Assembly: GCF_905220415.1 (NCBI RefSeq)
Contig: NC_059548.1
Coordinates: 4,404,501-4,468,500 of the forward strand
DNA: 64,000 nucleotides
DNA from: Colias croceus
Lineage: Eukaryota; Arthropoda; Insecta; Lepidoptera; Pieridae
Direction of reading: 5' to 3'
Shown here: one piece after another, positions 15,000-28,348 of the stretch
Layout of the letters: the number at the start of each line of letters is the position of its first letter
Numbering within the stretch: position 1 is the first letter of the stretch
The notes under the pieces: model-generated
What the model was told of the DNA's origin: nothing
Database searches by the model: none
Seen by the model: only the letters and a program-made list of their open reading frames with translations
Made by a program: the position numbers and the translations under genes

Positions 15000-15200
15000 T
15001 TGAAACTTCGCGACACCCTTTAGCAATAAAGTCTGAAGCTATAGATAAATACATCAACTTTACAGCACACGTAGTAAAGTAGCAAAGTGTCAAACTATCG
15101 CGGCAAAATTGTTTCGCTACTTTGTCCCGCTGGATGTTTCATAATGTCCCATAAACTTGAGCGGCGGTTCTATGTACGGGACAAGTCATAAGCCATAAGC
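15000..15200. other. Candidate non-coding island
   Basis: A patch of higher G+C (for example CTATCGCGGCAAAATTG and CTTGAGCGGCGG) with stops in every frame and no repeat structure. Its function is unknown. Confidence 0.2.
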
Positions 15201-16439
15201 TGTGAAAATGTAAAAACGTATTGAGCTGTTAAGTTTATTACAAATAGAGATTTATAATAAAAGCGAAATTCACTCAACTGAAGTGCCTATACGTCCACTG
15301 CCCAGTCGTATTAACAGTAGGTACCTAATCAAAGATTATGCTAAAACTTGAATACATTTATAGCGATACAACTCTAATATTCAGTAAAGAGCAATTTAAT
15401 CTTCCGAGAAATAAATACGATTCAAGAAGAAAATTCTAAATTTATTTTGCCCTTGATAAAGTACGTACAAAAAACAGATTGTATAGCATAAGTTATTTAT
15501 TGTTAGTTTAGTTTGTTTTGGGTCTAAAGTTCGTAACACTTGCTCCATACTAATCCCATACCGGACCCGTCACGTGCGCATAGAGGTGTCGTCGACAGAG
15601 CATGCAATTAGGAGACGTTTTGTACAAATAATTATGTAGACGGCATTCAACGTTTGCACCTCTTAATAATAAGCTAAGAGCTAGACTGAGAGCAGAATAT
15701 ACTTTAAGAAGATACTTCATGAGAAATCGTAGTAAGATAATATAAACCACTATACTGAAATGTTAGATGATCTAATTTCAATGCGAACAGACAAAATTAG
15801 AAAAAATATTAATGAAAATAACGCTAGACAAGCATTTGAAAATTAAAATACAAATTGAAGAATATTCATTTTTGTTCTGGTTAAATCATGATGAGAATTA
15901 AAGCCACTCGAAAATTGGAGTGCGTATCAATTTACTGGCTATCCACAAATACTAGGTTTAGAAAATATAGAGTTTTTAGACATTCCCTGCTAACTACATA
16001 TTGGTAAGAAAAAGCTATAATTATTCCATTTTACATTTTCTATTTATACAGAACTTGCTATTAAAATTTTAAACACTGGTATAGAAAGGCTGATTAAATT
16101 CTTGCAACCTTTCGCGTACCAACCTCATAATTAAGGCGTCAAATGTTACTCTTATACTTTAAAGAATTTAAATACCTCTATTATAAAATTGATAATTTAA
16201 TCCATGCATGAGTAATTGCTGTGGAATTGTACAACTGGTCAAGAAGACGAACTGACAGATATAATATTCCTCAGATATAGTATTGATGCAAATTGTGTAA
16301 AAGCTATTAAAGCTTAACTTCGAAAGGTCAAACTCTACCATCTTACTATTTGTAATCAAACTGAATCCGAAAAGATTTATTCGTTTCACTAACTTGTATC
16401 TAACGTTCGGTTGTCGTGTTCCCGTACCTCGGTTACCCT

Positions 16440-16790
16440 CCAAGGAAATAAAAAGGGACTAGTTTAATTCCCGATATAAATTACACTAATTGCAAGAGTA
16501 AACGCTACAAAATGTCTCGGCAAATAAACACGACCCTACAAGACAGTCTGGAGCGCGAAATATTTGTAGGCAACACACATTTTACATTAACCTAACAAAA
16601 CTAGAGGCGTGTTTACATAGCAAAGATACTCGTAATTGACTAAGGGAATCGCATTAGCAATTTTATGCAAGGAAGAACGCGGCGAAGCGCGAAACTGTTA
16701 TACAATTTACATTCAGGGCGCGTTCTTGTTTTATAACACGAACTTGTTATAAGCTGGAGATAACAAAATGTGGGTAACTGGATCTCATGG
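16440..16790. other. Candidate non-coding island
   Basis: About 350 bp of mixed composition containing short palindromic patches such as AACACGAACTTGTTATAA. No coding frame and no transposon ends were seen. Confidence 0.2.
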
Positions 16791-17750
16791 TTGTGAGGGG
16801 TTTTGTTGGAATTTCACAAACGTACAGATACGAGAATTGGGTACTTTGAACTTTGCTCGGTATGTACTGTGAGGATCTAGTATATTTAGGTACATTTACA
16901 GCTTTTATGTGAAACAATGTAAGGATATCGAATTTGTTATGTGCATTGATAGGTTCTTAATTGTACCTCTTTATATAAAATAGTTTTAACGGTCTGGTAA
17001 TAAGTAGTCTAGACTATCGAGAGATCTTAATCTAAGAACTATCGGGTTGTTAAGTGTCTCATTATGCACCATCAACTAGTAAGGAAATTTGCGTTAAGTA
17101 TGCAGTGTTGAAAAATACATTTCCTGTGTCCATCTACATATAAAAAATTTATAAAACTATTTATGACATAATAATCAAGTTAATTATATTTAAAGTTGTG
17201 TGGTTTTCTCATTAAATTATCTTTATCGCTTTACTAAATGCAAATCGAGTTTAAATAAGTGGTAAATTATTTGTGCAAATCGCGTGGTTGCAAGGCGTTT
17301 TCGCGATCATTGGCTACACAAGCATTGTTGTCTAGTTTACAGTTTACAGTCTAGACGAATAGCAGACGAAATACCTGGGTGGTGTTTCACTTTCGAGAAA
17401 TAAACGATGAGTTTTGGTGGAAATTGTTCATTATCTATTTTAAATTAAAATGGCTGTCAATTCATAATATCATTAATATTTTGTTGTCTTTAAAATGTAG
17501 GATTTTATTAATAAGTTTATGATTATTACAAGCACAATTCATGTAAAGTATGTAATTAAGTATTTAATTAATGTATGTGTTGATAACTAAAATATTTACC
17601 TTACATGGCTAATTTTAATTCTAATGGTACCTATGTATTAAACTACAACTTTTTTATATGTGTAGAAAAATTATAGGATAGAAAAACAATGATCACGAGG
17701 CGGGATATCAACGTGACGACTGACGACCACTAGTCCATTTCTACTATCAC

Positions 17751-17910
17751 CTACTACATAGTATAAAACAAAGTCGCTTTTTTGTCCCTATGTAGGTATG
17801 CTTAAAATATTAAATCTACGCGACGGATTTTGATACCTACGGTTTTAGGAAGGTTTTAGTATATAATTGATTTTAGTCAAAGCGGGTGAAGCCGCGTGCG
17901 GAATGCTAGT
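17751..17910 (-). mobile_element. RTE-like tail, family C
   Basis: It begins CTACTACATAGTATAAAACA, continues AAGTCGCTTT and GTCCCTATG, and ends AAGCCGCGTGCGGAATGCTAGT in the same way as the copy at 50,361-50,552. Two copies in one window mark it as a dispersed retroelement tail. Confidence 0.7.
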
Positions 17911-18602
17911 TACTTATAAAATGGTTATTATTCTATTAAAAACGGTGATATAAATTGCATTTAATGATAAACATATTTGTTCTATTCCGCTCTATTGTCG
18001 AACCCTGTGGTCGAACCTCACCGCATTGGGCGTGTCTAGATAACAGATTGCCGCGCCCGCGCCGCTAATGCATCACTTCTTATCTTCACAAATGCTCTTT
18101 TGCAATGCACCTCGAATACAATGGGGATTTACCTAATGAATTCTTACATATAGAGCAAATTTTGGATTGTTGGAATATTCTTAATATCTATATATCGCTA
18201 TATGTATGTATTGGAATTGAATATTTTGCTTGTATTTTGTGAAATAATAGATTTATGTATTACATTTTACATTTTTAACATCAATACAGTATATCGGAAT
18301 CACACATAGTCACAATTCCTACTACTACTATAGCCAGTATTTTGTAACGTTTTTTCTTATCTGAACTCTACAATGTTTAGTAGTAACTTAGACTGAAGCA
18401 TTTAAAAATATATACATCTCTAATTTAATACTAATTTGACACTGACTGTACCGTACAAAAATAACAATACTAACAAAGTTTACCAAATGGGATTAAATGT
18501 ATGAAGTAACGAAATGTTTACCAAACGCAACTTTTTAGTAGGTACAGTTTGAGGTTTACGAAATGGGAAGTTTACCAAATGGGAAGTACCCCTTCTAACT
18601 AA
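17911..18602. other. Intergenic DNA with a G+C-rich patch near 18,000-18,130
   Basis: No gene was recognised. The patch near 18,000-18,130 (GATTGCCGCGCCCGCGCCGC) is a candidate non-coding element. A small duplication of TTTACCAAATGGGA-like units lies near 18,480-18,590. Confidence 0.3.
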
Positions 18603-18730
18603 CAAAAAAAGAGCGTGTGTGCCGAGCACACGTGTCAGAAGTAAAATACATATCTTTAAGATACGTGACGGTATTGCCATGACGCGACCTTGAATTTTTA
18701 CTCTCAACGCGCCTGAAGAAGTTTCACTTC
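18603..18730 (-). repeat. Dispersed repeat, family D, minus copy
   Basis: Read on the minus strand this starts AGTGAAACTTCTTCAGGCGC, contains AAGGTCGCGTCATGG, and ends CTTCTGACACGTGTGCTCGG followed by a T-rich run. A plus-strand copy with the same landmarks in the same order is at 23,447-23,593. The shared landmarks identify a mobile or dispersed family, but I cannot assign a class. A short open frame crosses it and is not evidence of a gene. Confidence 0.6.
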
Positions 18731-21348
18731 AATGAAATAAATATAATCATTCATATTATATGCAAATTTATTAAAACCAACTTGTAACATTCATCACTAT
18801 TTACGACAACAAGCATGTTACACACACAAACTCGAATTGAAACATCCCAAATTACCATCGAGTGGCAATATTTCGATCAACGTTACATGCTCCAAACGTT
18901 AGTTCGACCGTTCGCGTGACATCGCCGACATCTCGAGCGACTTCGCTCCTATCATTTTAATTCACTTGTCTAGAGCAATGCTCGTTGTGGACACACTGTC
19001 GTTTGAAAAACCAAACGTTTATTCTTCTGTACCTATTATTTGGCAATACAAATATTACACACTATAGTATGTACATCGTAGCAACTGTATAATCAATAAT
19101 GTTTAAAGTAGGGATTTGTATAACACTACAGAACACTACTTTACACATCTAATCATTTACGAAGCTTTATTGTTTAAGTGATCACCGTATACGAACTTTT
19201 ATTACTTTTATGAACCACACAGTAATGTAGGTTTACAGTGATCTTACTCGAAGGCGTTTATATATAAACTGTATTATTTTAAAACTTTTTATTGAAGATT
19301 TTTTTTTCAATAAAGTACTGGGTACCCGGCACTCGCTATCGAATGCAGTGAAGGCAGCATTCGATTACTAACTCATGGCAAGGTACACCAATCCCAAAAC
19401 ATTCGATTGCAAACTCATGGTACGGGTACAATTCACCAATCTGAATACCCGTATGTACTATCTGTAACGTTTAATTACGCGGCGCTACTCGACCGTCCTC
19501 TGATAAACGACTCTCAGCTCTACTTCATGACATGTTCAGGATTTTAAGCCGCCTCTAACAATACCCTCATTTCATTAGCTATCCGGTTTAGAGCTTAATG
19601 TGATTATTATTCGTCGGTTAACCCGAAACGATGATATACCATCTGAATTATGTGAATGCTTAAATTATATGGATCCAGTTAGAATACGCTCCGATGTCGA
19701 TTATTGAAATTCATACCGAATGAAAAAGCTCTTAAAACTGGAGAGGAGACCGGTATTTAATACGTCTGATCCGATTTACTGGGAAATTGGAGTATAATTA
19801 TTCGGAAATTATAAGAATAATATTAATTTTCATTACTGTTTATATCATGCGTCATATAAACAATAATGAAATATAATAATATACTAATTTACATTGCTTC
19901 CTACTTCACAAGTCTGAAATATCCCGATCGATTTTAATTGACTACAAGGTTATATATCAATTAAATTATTCCACTCAGTACTTCGAGTAATGGTGCTTAT
20001 TTGAAGAAGCCTGTTGGTTCACTTCACAACGTTTGAACAAATCGAATTCAAAAGACAAACTATTCAAATATTTATTTTACTATTTAAGTAAATTGCTTCA
20101 TAAAGTATTTTTCTGATACTTTATTATATATGATGATACTGATGATACTGATACTGTCTGCGTTTAATATTTTTAACATGTTATGAGAAAATAGAAAATA
20201 AATAAGAATATATTATATTTTAGTGTTTTTTGTAATGAGCTTTTATTTTGCACGCATTATTAATGTGTTGCCAGCGGCAAAATTTAATCCAATTTAATAT
20301 TTAAAAATAAAATAATTCCGACAAAAATAAGACCACTCCTTTTAAAAATAACCGTACGAACCTCAAAATGTGCCGACATTTTGTAGAGCATTATCATAAA
20401 TCTATATATTAATTACGCGCGTAAATTATTGAAAGACACGAATAATTAAGTTTCCCTATATAAATTACGTACTTGGCCTGCAGCATACATCGCGCCCGAC
20501 ACGTTCGCCATTAATGAAATTATACGGTAAAATTTTATCACAGCGCAGAATTTTATAAAAACCATACGCCCAGAATGTGGAACTTGGGAATATTTAACGA
20601 TATTGTTCTTCGATAAAAAGTAAAGTTGAATTTTTCCTTCTTTATCTACGGAAAAATGAATAAACTAGTTTTAAAGCTTCAAGGAAGGTTAACATTTTTC
20701 CAGTTTATGTATTTCTTTGGCACACACTGTAGCGTAACCGGCTTGATGGAGTTTTGCTTGAGATTTGAGAAGTATCCTTATAATTTGTCTCAATTGTAGT
20801 TCAGTCTCAAGTGAGTTGTCCTGGAAAACGCATTTCATGCATTGAAGTTAATTGTAGTACCTAGGTATTAGCAAAACATTCGTCAACACAATTCATTGTT
20901 TTAGATTATTTACAACCATAAAATACGACTTACCAATCAAAGCCTGTTCAATGCTCGTATTGATGTGATGACCCCAAACCATGAAACTGGCATTTAGATT
21001 TGGTTCAATGTTAACATTCAACACAACGTTTTAGTCAAACTGTTATATGGCGTGCTTATACAGAGTCAAATTCTCTAATTATTTACAACCACTTACGTTA
21101 ATTAAAAAGTGAAATAGGTCAGCCAGTTACAGCATGTTTAGACGTAATTTGCTGCTAATAAGTTCAAAACAAAAGGTCAAAACAGAGCTGAAATAGGCTC
21201 GTTTAAAATTAAATTTCATCTACTTTAATATCAGAACTGTGCTATGTGTATTTTCCTAATTAAAGTTATTTAAATTTTAGATGGGTAAGAAAGAGATAAA
21301 ACTCGGTTGTAGCCGTAAAAATATTAAGATCTTCATTAAATGTTAATA
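18731..21348. other. Intergenic DNA with two candidate islands
   Basis: No gene was recognised. Mixed-composition patches near 18,800-18,990 and 20,340-20,600 lack open frames; the second has ATTAAT and ATTAATTAC homeodomain-type cores. Two tandem units sharing CATTCGATT and ACTCATGG lie at 19,360-19,441. Confidence 0.3.
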
Positions 21349-21871
21349 TAGTGAAACCTGGTTAAGTGAGACATCAAGGGACCTGCAATTTCGTTTCACT
21401 TATAGAGGTATTCCACTTACCCAGTGTCTCAGATAAACAGGTATAAATAAATATAATATGTCTCATTTACAGATGGTTCCATTAATAGAGGTGAGAATAC
21501 AGGTTATTTCAGTTATACAAGTGCGATCATTAAAAAAAACATCTGTATGATAGTAAAGCGAAACTAAAACTGAAGGTAATTGAAGCTCAAAATTTGTACT
21601 TACGTACTTGGAATTACGCGTGGAATTTGTGGGTAGAATAAGAATGTTGAATGTTATCTCAGTTACAGAGGTTTATGCATATAAAATTTACTCGCTGTCT
21701 CAGTTATAGAAGTAACTATGATGATAAATCGAAAGAACAAATCCCAGATATAGAGGTTTACCTCATCCCACTAACAGAGGTAATTCAGTGCCAAAGTGTT
21801 GGGACCTCAGCATGAGTTCCACTAATGGAGGTTTCTCACTTATCCAGGTCCCTTTTAACCAAGTTTCACTG
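21349..21871. mobile_element. pogo-like non-autonomous DNA transposon
   Basis: The ends are inverted: TAGTGAAACCTGGTTAA on the left and, read inward from the right, CAGTGAAACTTGGTTAA. Both are flanked by TA (21,347-21,348 and 21,872-21,873). A TA duplication with AGTGAAACC-type ends fits the pogo/Tigger branch of Tc1/mariner. The 523-bp interior encodes no transposase. Instead it carries about ten scattered variants of a short motif like CACTTATAGAGGT, which resembles the terminal sequence. Confidence 0.7.
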
Positions 21872-21873
21872 TA

Positions 21874-23446
21874 CCAAGTTTAAATATCCTTAACCATCAA
21901 AGTAATGACGTCAGTTTCGTGTTTAAATTAATTATATTCATCATTAATTTTTGTTTGTTATGACTTAACGGATGCTTATAACGGATGCTTTACGTTTTTC
22001 ATTAAATTGATGTTATGTTGGTTACACATAATATTATCTAGTTTAATAGTAATTAGCTAGAATTGTTGTTAGGTACATTATTATAAAGTCAAATTGCAAT
22101 CAGTCAATGCAAAACACGATAATCGTTCACCCAATTTGAACATTGTTTTCATACCAAGTAGAGAATAAGATAAGTATCCAAGACCGTTTTCATACGCAAT
22201 CGCCCTCCATAGAGACTAGATTACCTAGATTTTCATAACATTTTAATGCATATAATATGCCATATAGTTTCTTGTTTAAATTTAGGAGTGTTGAACATTT
22301 AATATAATTTAAATATAAGTATACAATTACGTTTTACTTTGATCACATACCTAACGAAAAAATGTTTAGTATTGACGGTTATTTTTGTTAAAAAAGTTCG
22401 AAAAAATTCAGAATGCACAAAACCGGTTGCAATGTTGAATGATATTATAAAACATATTATTATATAAAACATATAACGCGCGATTGCGAGCGTTCAGAGA
22501 ATTTTAACAGGAAAATTTCATTATCCAAAGCTTTATCAAATAACCCGTGTAATGACCGCGGCCGCTGTATTTCCATTTTACTAACTCTATTGCATTTCCC
22601 TAAACTATATTATTAAAACATTCATGCTTGTAAATAAATAAGCTTCCTTAAAATAACTATGCAGTGAACTTATAACAAACAAGAGTTTTGAGATAGTGAA
22701 GTACGGGCGAGAAAATTTGTTGAGAAACGATTCAACAACAGAGGGTACTTACATTATTCTCGAGCGCCTTGAGATGGAGAAAATAAGGAATAAATACATA
22801 TAAGTATAGGTAAGAAGTAAGAAGTTTGCATTGAAATATAATACAACTATACTATTTATTTTTAACCTGTTAATGCAAATTTCGAAAGACATTTAAGCGT
22901 TTCTTATTCCTATATTATTTTTATTAAATTTCATAATTATTAATAACTACGTATTAAATGATTACAAGTGTTATCTTTTCCGCATTAAAGTATTATTAGG
23001 ATTAAGAATGTTATAAAACCCTTTCTTGCATAACATATTTTGTAATGTTTTCCCCCATCATAACGACAGCTGGAAGGAGTCCTAATTATTCCAACGGGAG
23101 CAACAATTAATGAAGTTCTTCATTAGACTTAAGTGAAATCGTCGACGATGTCATTCTGGAGTAAAAACTTCAGAGCAATCTATTTTTAATTACAATTGTG
23201 TCTGCCTTTTAAAACTTTCAACACGCTGAACATTACAACTGTTAACAAGTGTAATGAAATCTCAAATGCTTGTATTTTCGTTTTATTAGTGCACACGCAA
23301 AATTGTATGTATTTAACTTTATTATACACTGCACATGACACAATCTTTATTTCCAGAAATCATTTATCAAAGAAGATAGAGTGCTAATGTTTACACTTTT
23401 TAATCATTAATTAATTTTTAATTTTTTTCAATTTTTTACGTTTTTA
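21874..23446. other. Intergenic DNA
   Basis: AT-rich, with a small G+C-rich patch near 22,545-22,570 (GACCGCGGCCGCTG). No gene or complete transposon was recognised. Confidence 0.35.
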
Positions 23447-23593
23447 AGTGAAACTTCTTCAGGTGCGTTGAGAGCAAGGTCGCGTCATGGGACCATCACG
23501 TCATTGGAGTAAGGCGACGATTTTGGCATCTTTGAATGTTGCCAAAGAAGTTTCACTTCTGACACGTGTGCTCAGCACTCATGCTCTTTTTTA
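23447..23593 (+). repeat. Dispersed repeat, family D, plus copy
   Basis: This is the plus-orientation partner of 18,603-18,730. It starts AGTGAAACTTCTTCAGGTGC, contains AAGGTCGCGTCATGGG, and ends CTTCTGACACGTGTGCTCAG and a T-rich run. The middle differs between the copies, and here TTTCACTTCTGACAC recurs near the end. Confidence 0.6.
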
Positions 23594-24421
23594 TTTTAAA
23601 TTTGGTATTTAAGGATCCCCTGCTCATCCCTTTTAAAACTAATATAAATTTTATTCAAGAATTTTCACTTCAAAAATTTCATCTAAGGTCGAATGTAGAC
23701 CGATCAAGAGACTGTCTCCACTTTAGAGCTTAAACGTGTTTGAATCCACCTGTCTCGCTTCAATATGCTTACATAACAAACGTAGCTCATAGACCCTCAT
23801 AAAAATAGAGAATATTTTGCTTTCATACAATAATCAAATATAAGACCAATACAGCTCCATTCACGTGAGATAATACGTTATCTTACTTGATTCAATGAAA
23901 TTCAATCCATATTATATGGAAGCCCTATAAAAACGATAGATGACTAGAAGCCGTATAGTAATAACTTTCTATCGAAGCGATTTCCATTAAAGGTCAACTA
24001 ATAATGGCCATATGTTCTGAAGGGATAATAGGGCCCGACGTAAATGGAACTTAGTGACCTTTGGGTCGTTTCAGCCCATAATAAGGATTGGGCTTTCGGA
24101 TTCACAATTAAGGGGTGAAACTTTTAATAAGCATGCAATTTTATAGCCGGCTGAGATTTATGGTAAGAGTTTGCAAGAAATTATTGCATCGTTTAAGCGT
24201 GGTTTGCTTTTATCAAAATTTGTTTAAAGTTATTATCTTAACGCAGTTTCCGGAATTCTAATTAAAATAATGATCGTCCTAACCGCTGATTCAGTTGTAT
24301 TTATATATTTAATCAAATAATTGAACAGTATTTATAAAATAATTTCTTATTTAAATTTCAATATGTTGAGCTTTTCTGACCTTAAGATATAAATTTTCCA
24401 TATTATATAATATTATTTATC
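23594..24421. other. Intergenic DNA with a candidate island at about 24,000-24,180
   Basis: No gene was recognised. The 24,000-24,180 segment is of mixed composition, lacks open frames, and includes CCATAATAAGGATTGGGC and ACAATTAAGGGG, which look like binding-site-rich non-coding DNA. Confidence 0.25.
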
Positions 24422-24750
24422 ACTAGCTTCCGCCCGCGACTCCGTCCGCGCGGATGTCGGTCTTCGCGTGGATGGTAATTTCTCCATTTTGAGTACCTCT
24501 GTCAATAACATCTTATAAATATCTATTGGACCCAATTCCCAAATACGGCTAGGCCTATAATAATACGCAACGTGTGTTCGCGGTTCTACGGAACAACGTC
24601 TTTGGATAAAACTGAAAAATTAAGATTAATTTTTTTCTACTTATTTTTCCAGGATAAAAAGTATCCTATTTTACGCCCAGGATAATAAGGTATAATTATA
24701 CCAAGTTTCATCGAAATCGAACCGCTAGTTTTCACTTGATGCCTTCACAT

Positions 24751-24783
<33 letters not shown>

Positions 24784-24910
24784 AATTTTTTTAATCACAT
24801 ATTTGGGTTTGGTATCGATCCAGTAACACCCCCTGCTATTTATTTTTTCAATATTTTCAATGTACAGAATTGACCCTTCTACAGATTTATTATACATAAT
24901 ATGTATAGAT
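24422..24910 (+). mobile_element. RTE-like tail, family E, copy 1
   Basis: It starts ACTAGCTTCCGCCCGCGACT, continues through CAATTCCCAAATACGGCTAG and TCCTATTTTACGCCCAGG, then a (CAGA)n run at about 24,752-24,781. It ends TTCTACAGATTTATTATA with a short ATGTATAGAT tail. Two other copies at 27,967-28,472 and 57,894-58,396 match it almost throughout. The layout fits the 3' portion of an RTE-like non-LTR retroelement. There is no coding sequence. Confidence 0.8.
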
Positions 24911-25574
24911 TAGATAACATGCACTTACCTCCCTCGTAGATTAACCTTAATGAAAAAGGTGGGTTATTAAAAATTAACCCGCCTAAACTCGTGTGCAGGG
25001 CTGTAAAATTATTCTCATAACAACGCAATAACCTCGTCAAGTCTGTCGTTGAAGGACACATAAAATTAATATTAAGTGGCGCACTAATACTCGAGTTGTA
25101 TGTGAAGTCACGCCGCGTAAAGCTCCCGTAACTTTATTAAGAACGTCTTGGGATTATAGAGATCTTAAACGGCAAAATCATCCGTAAGCTACAAGTTGAT
25201 TTTAAAATTGGTTCGTGTTACTTGCAAGTTTGTTCAAAATTAAGTCTAAAAATAGTTTTATTGACAGTATAGTATTTTCTAGCTGTAATTCAACAAACTT
25301 TACAGCTAAGATGGACGTAATCATCAATAACAAAAACGTAAGTAAAGAGACAGTTTCATTAAAAAATATATTACGAAATAAGGGTGAGGATGCAGAATAC
25401 TTTCCCAGGCGCTTTTCCGGCGCCCCTCTAACTATACGGACCACTACAACTAGACGCCAGCCGCCGTAAATATATAATTAACAGTAGTTGAAGAAAATTA
25501 ATTTATTTTTGTTGAATCCTGAATACTTTTAATAGGCTGAATACGTTTTTATATCTCAATACTTTTAATACTAA
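24911..25574. other. Unexplained island with a strong minus-strand donor
   Basis: This stretch is more G+C-rich than its surroundings. On the minus strand an open frame from 25,061 reaches GAGGGAG followed by a strong donor, GTAAGTG (donor near 24,929). Open frames also run on both strands at 25,202-25,469. None resembles a known family. It may be an untranslated or lineage-specific exon, or transposon sequence. Confidence 0.25.
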
Positions 25575-25736
25575 GGGCCGATTTTTCAATGCTTATCCGT
25601 CCAATAAAGTATTACACGATAATATTACAATGTCACGTAAACTGTCAAATACGGGCAATTAGAATACGTTTTTAAAATGGTAGTTTTATACATTATTCGA
25701 CGAATAAGTTTTAACCAAGGATTGAAAAATCAGCCC
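25575..25736. mobile_element. MITE with TAA target duplication
   Basis: A 162-bp element has ends GGGCCGATTTTTCAAT and, inverted, ATTGAAAAATCAGCCC, flanked by TAA on each side (25,572-25,574 and 25,737-25,739). The 3-bp TAA duplication suggests the PIF/Harbinger group. A related copy with a damaged right end lies at 55,189-55,355 in an FBXL4 intron. It has no coding capacity. Confidence 0.75.
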
Positions 25737-25931
25737 TAAAATTAATAATGAAAACAATGAAACGCTTATTTACCAGAAACATATTACGTGAGATACAAAC
25801 TAGGCTGCTAGATAACAGCCTAGTTCTAAATTGTCGTAATCCATCAAATAAAATGTTTCAAAGCAATCAAAAGTGTTGTTTGTGTGGATCATTCTGTGAA
25901 ATATTATGATGAATTTCACATATTATTATGA

Positions 25932-26125
25932 TGAACTAGCTGCGCTCCACGTTGCTCTGCTTCTGTTGGTCTTAGCGTGATGATATAATATTATATTATA
26001 TTAATATAGCCTATACCTTTAGCCTTTCTCGATATATGTTCTATTCAACACTTAAAGAATTTTTCTAATCGGACCAGTAGCTTTTTAGATTAGGGCGTTC
26101 ATTAACAAACGAACAAAAAAAAACA
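25932..26125 (+). mobile_element. Degenerate RTE-like tail
   Basis: It starts CTAGCTGCGCTCCACG, then has ATATAGCCTATACC, CCAGTAGCTTTTTAGATTAG and ACAAACGAACAAAA, the order of landmarks in lepidopteran RTE-like tails. It is more diverged than the other copies here. Confidence 0.5.
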
Positions 26126-27966
26126 ACCCTTCAGCATTATAATATTCAAGATTTCAAGTATAATTCCATGAAAATAAATAATCTTTTACCAATATTTTCT
26201 CGTTACTCTGCGAAATTCACACACGGCATATGTCACCAGCACGATGCTAATTGGGTCACATCACATCACATTGGAAGCAAATGGAGCCCGTGAATGGGGA
26301 TTTCATGTCCAATCTCGGACATTTCAAATATTAGCTATACGCATATTGTATTAGTTTGCTCGTATATTATGGATTGCTGGAAAACATTATATTATTCTAT
26401 TCATTTTTTGGTTTTGTAAAATTATGGCTCATGTCTTGCGCTATGATTTATTAACTAGATAAAGATAACTATATATAATAATATTCTTATTTTATTTTTG
26501 TATGGATTACTTTATTCCAGGTATTCAATTCAAATTAAACGAAGGCTAAATGCATTCTTTGCTTTAAGCATATTGCAAAAACATTGCGTGAATAAAAATC
26601 TAAACAATGTTTACAATGCCTTTCAGCTATCCTTTGTTTTCAAGACAAATTATCGTTATTTACGACATAAGATAATACACTAGCGTATCACTGACGCTGA
26701 CCTGTTCCAATCCAAACACATCAGCTTATCTTTTGCGACAGAAAGTGCTGCGAGCATTTGACAAACTTTAACGAAAATACACACCATCATTAGCCAATTC
26801 TACTTGACCCATGCGAGCTCTTGGCGACAAATATAATATACACAGCAAAATAACGAGAGAGGGGTCATAATAAATCGGTTAAGCGCGACAGATTGAGGAT
26901 ATCTCATCTCATACATAATTCAAAAACGAGTTTGAATCGCGATACTGTACGTACCGAGTTGGTCTTCGATGCATTTTGTAGCCCCCACATGAAAGATTGC
27001 ACGGAATAAATGAATATTTGTTTGCTATCGCACTCCGTTGTTTGCGCAAACTTTATGATCTCGCCGTTAAAGTTCGCCCGGGAACTGTCGATGTTGTAAA
27101 ATATACGCGAACTTTGTCAGGCGTATGAATTGAAAAATAAGGTGAAATATAAAATTATATCACGAATTTTGCCACTTCGCATTCACCGGTGATTCATGAT
27201 GTCTTTTTATGGAATCAAATCTATCTTTGGTGAAAATTTCTGCAGTAAGTATGTAAGTAACGCCATGTCTACGAAAAATAAGTAATTATATTGTTTTTCT
27301 CACATCCTTTTAAAAGTTTTTATCTCTTGTTGTTGTTCTGTTTAGCAATAGATACAATAAATAAAATGTTTATTCTGCTAAATTAAAGACGTGCAAACTC
27401 GGGTATCAGTTATTTCTCTAGTAAGAAAACTTTATTCAGCCCGCACTTACCATGTTGCACTACTAACAAATAAACAGACAACAATAAAACCTAATAATAA
27501 ATCTGAACTACAATAATTAAATCCTATAATACTAAAACAGTAAAACATCCGCTCATTTAAATTGTAGGTACCTATCCGCTGCCAAAAACCGTTGTGGTCA
27601 TTTTATGTCTCTAAAAGTTCACAGCACACGAATCCTCCTCTGAAGCATGATGTGACGATTTCCAAACTGAAAAAACAAAGTTATGATTTCCTTGTTAGCA
27701 ACGCTTCATGAAATTAACAACGGTTTTTAATTTGAGAGTGGGTGGGCTGAAAGACGACAAAGAATATTCAGTATTCAGAAATTGCTTCGTTTGATATTTC
27801 ATGTGTAATAAGTACTCTTTTTTTATACGGTTTTATATTTTACGTCGTATGTGAACGCTCGCTTTTCAATAGTGATACATTTTTGTGTAAAAAAGTAATA
27901 AATAGGTTACCTTTATTTGCCAAATCGGAGCAAGTAATTTGTCCTACATCATCAATTTTATTATAA
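26126..27966. other. Intergenic DNA with candidate islands
   Basis: No gene was recognised. Mixed-composition patches at about 26,220-26,330 and 26,860-27,130 lack open frames and show no transposon ends. They are candidate regulatory elements on composition only. Confidence 0.25.
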
Positions 27967-28295
27967 ACTAGCTTCCGCCCGCGACTCCGTCCGCGCGGAT
28001 GTCGGTCTTCGCGTGGATGGTTATTTCTCCATTTTGAGTACCTCTGTCAATAACATCTTATAAATATCTATTGGACCCAATTCCCAAATACGGCTAGGCC
28101 TATAATAATACGCAACGTGTGTTCGCGGTTCTACGGAACAACGTCTATGGATAAAACTGAAAAATTAAGATTAATTTTTTTCTACGTATTTTTCCAGGAT
28201 AAAAAGTATCCTATTTTACGCCCAGGATAATAAGGTATAATTATACCAAGTTTCATCGAAATCGAACCGCTAGTTTTCACGTGATGCCTTCACAT

Positions 28296-28348
<53 letters not shown>

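Larger units (their letters stand above)
6533..17750. other. Long gene-poor stretch
   Basis: No coding gene, tRNA or rRNA was recognised in this 11-kb stretch. The longest open frame (12,008-12,463, minus strand) is AT-driven and resembles no family. Five islands of more mixed composition are listed separately. A short piece of a CTAGCTTTTCGCCCGC-like tail lies near 9,270-9,304. Confidence 0.5.

Noticed and set aside
24752..24781. CAGA runs (here and at 28,296 and 58,223) as possible CRISPR or satellite arrays
   Set aside because: They are simple 4-bp runs inside copies of one retroelement tail, with no spacers.
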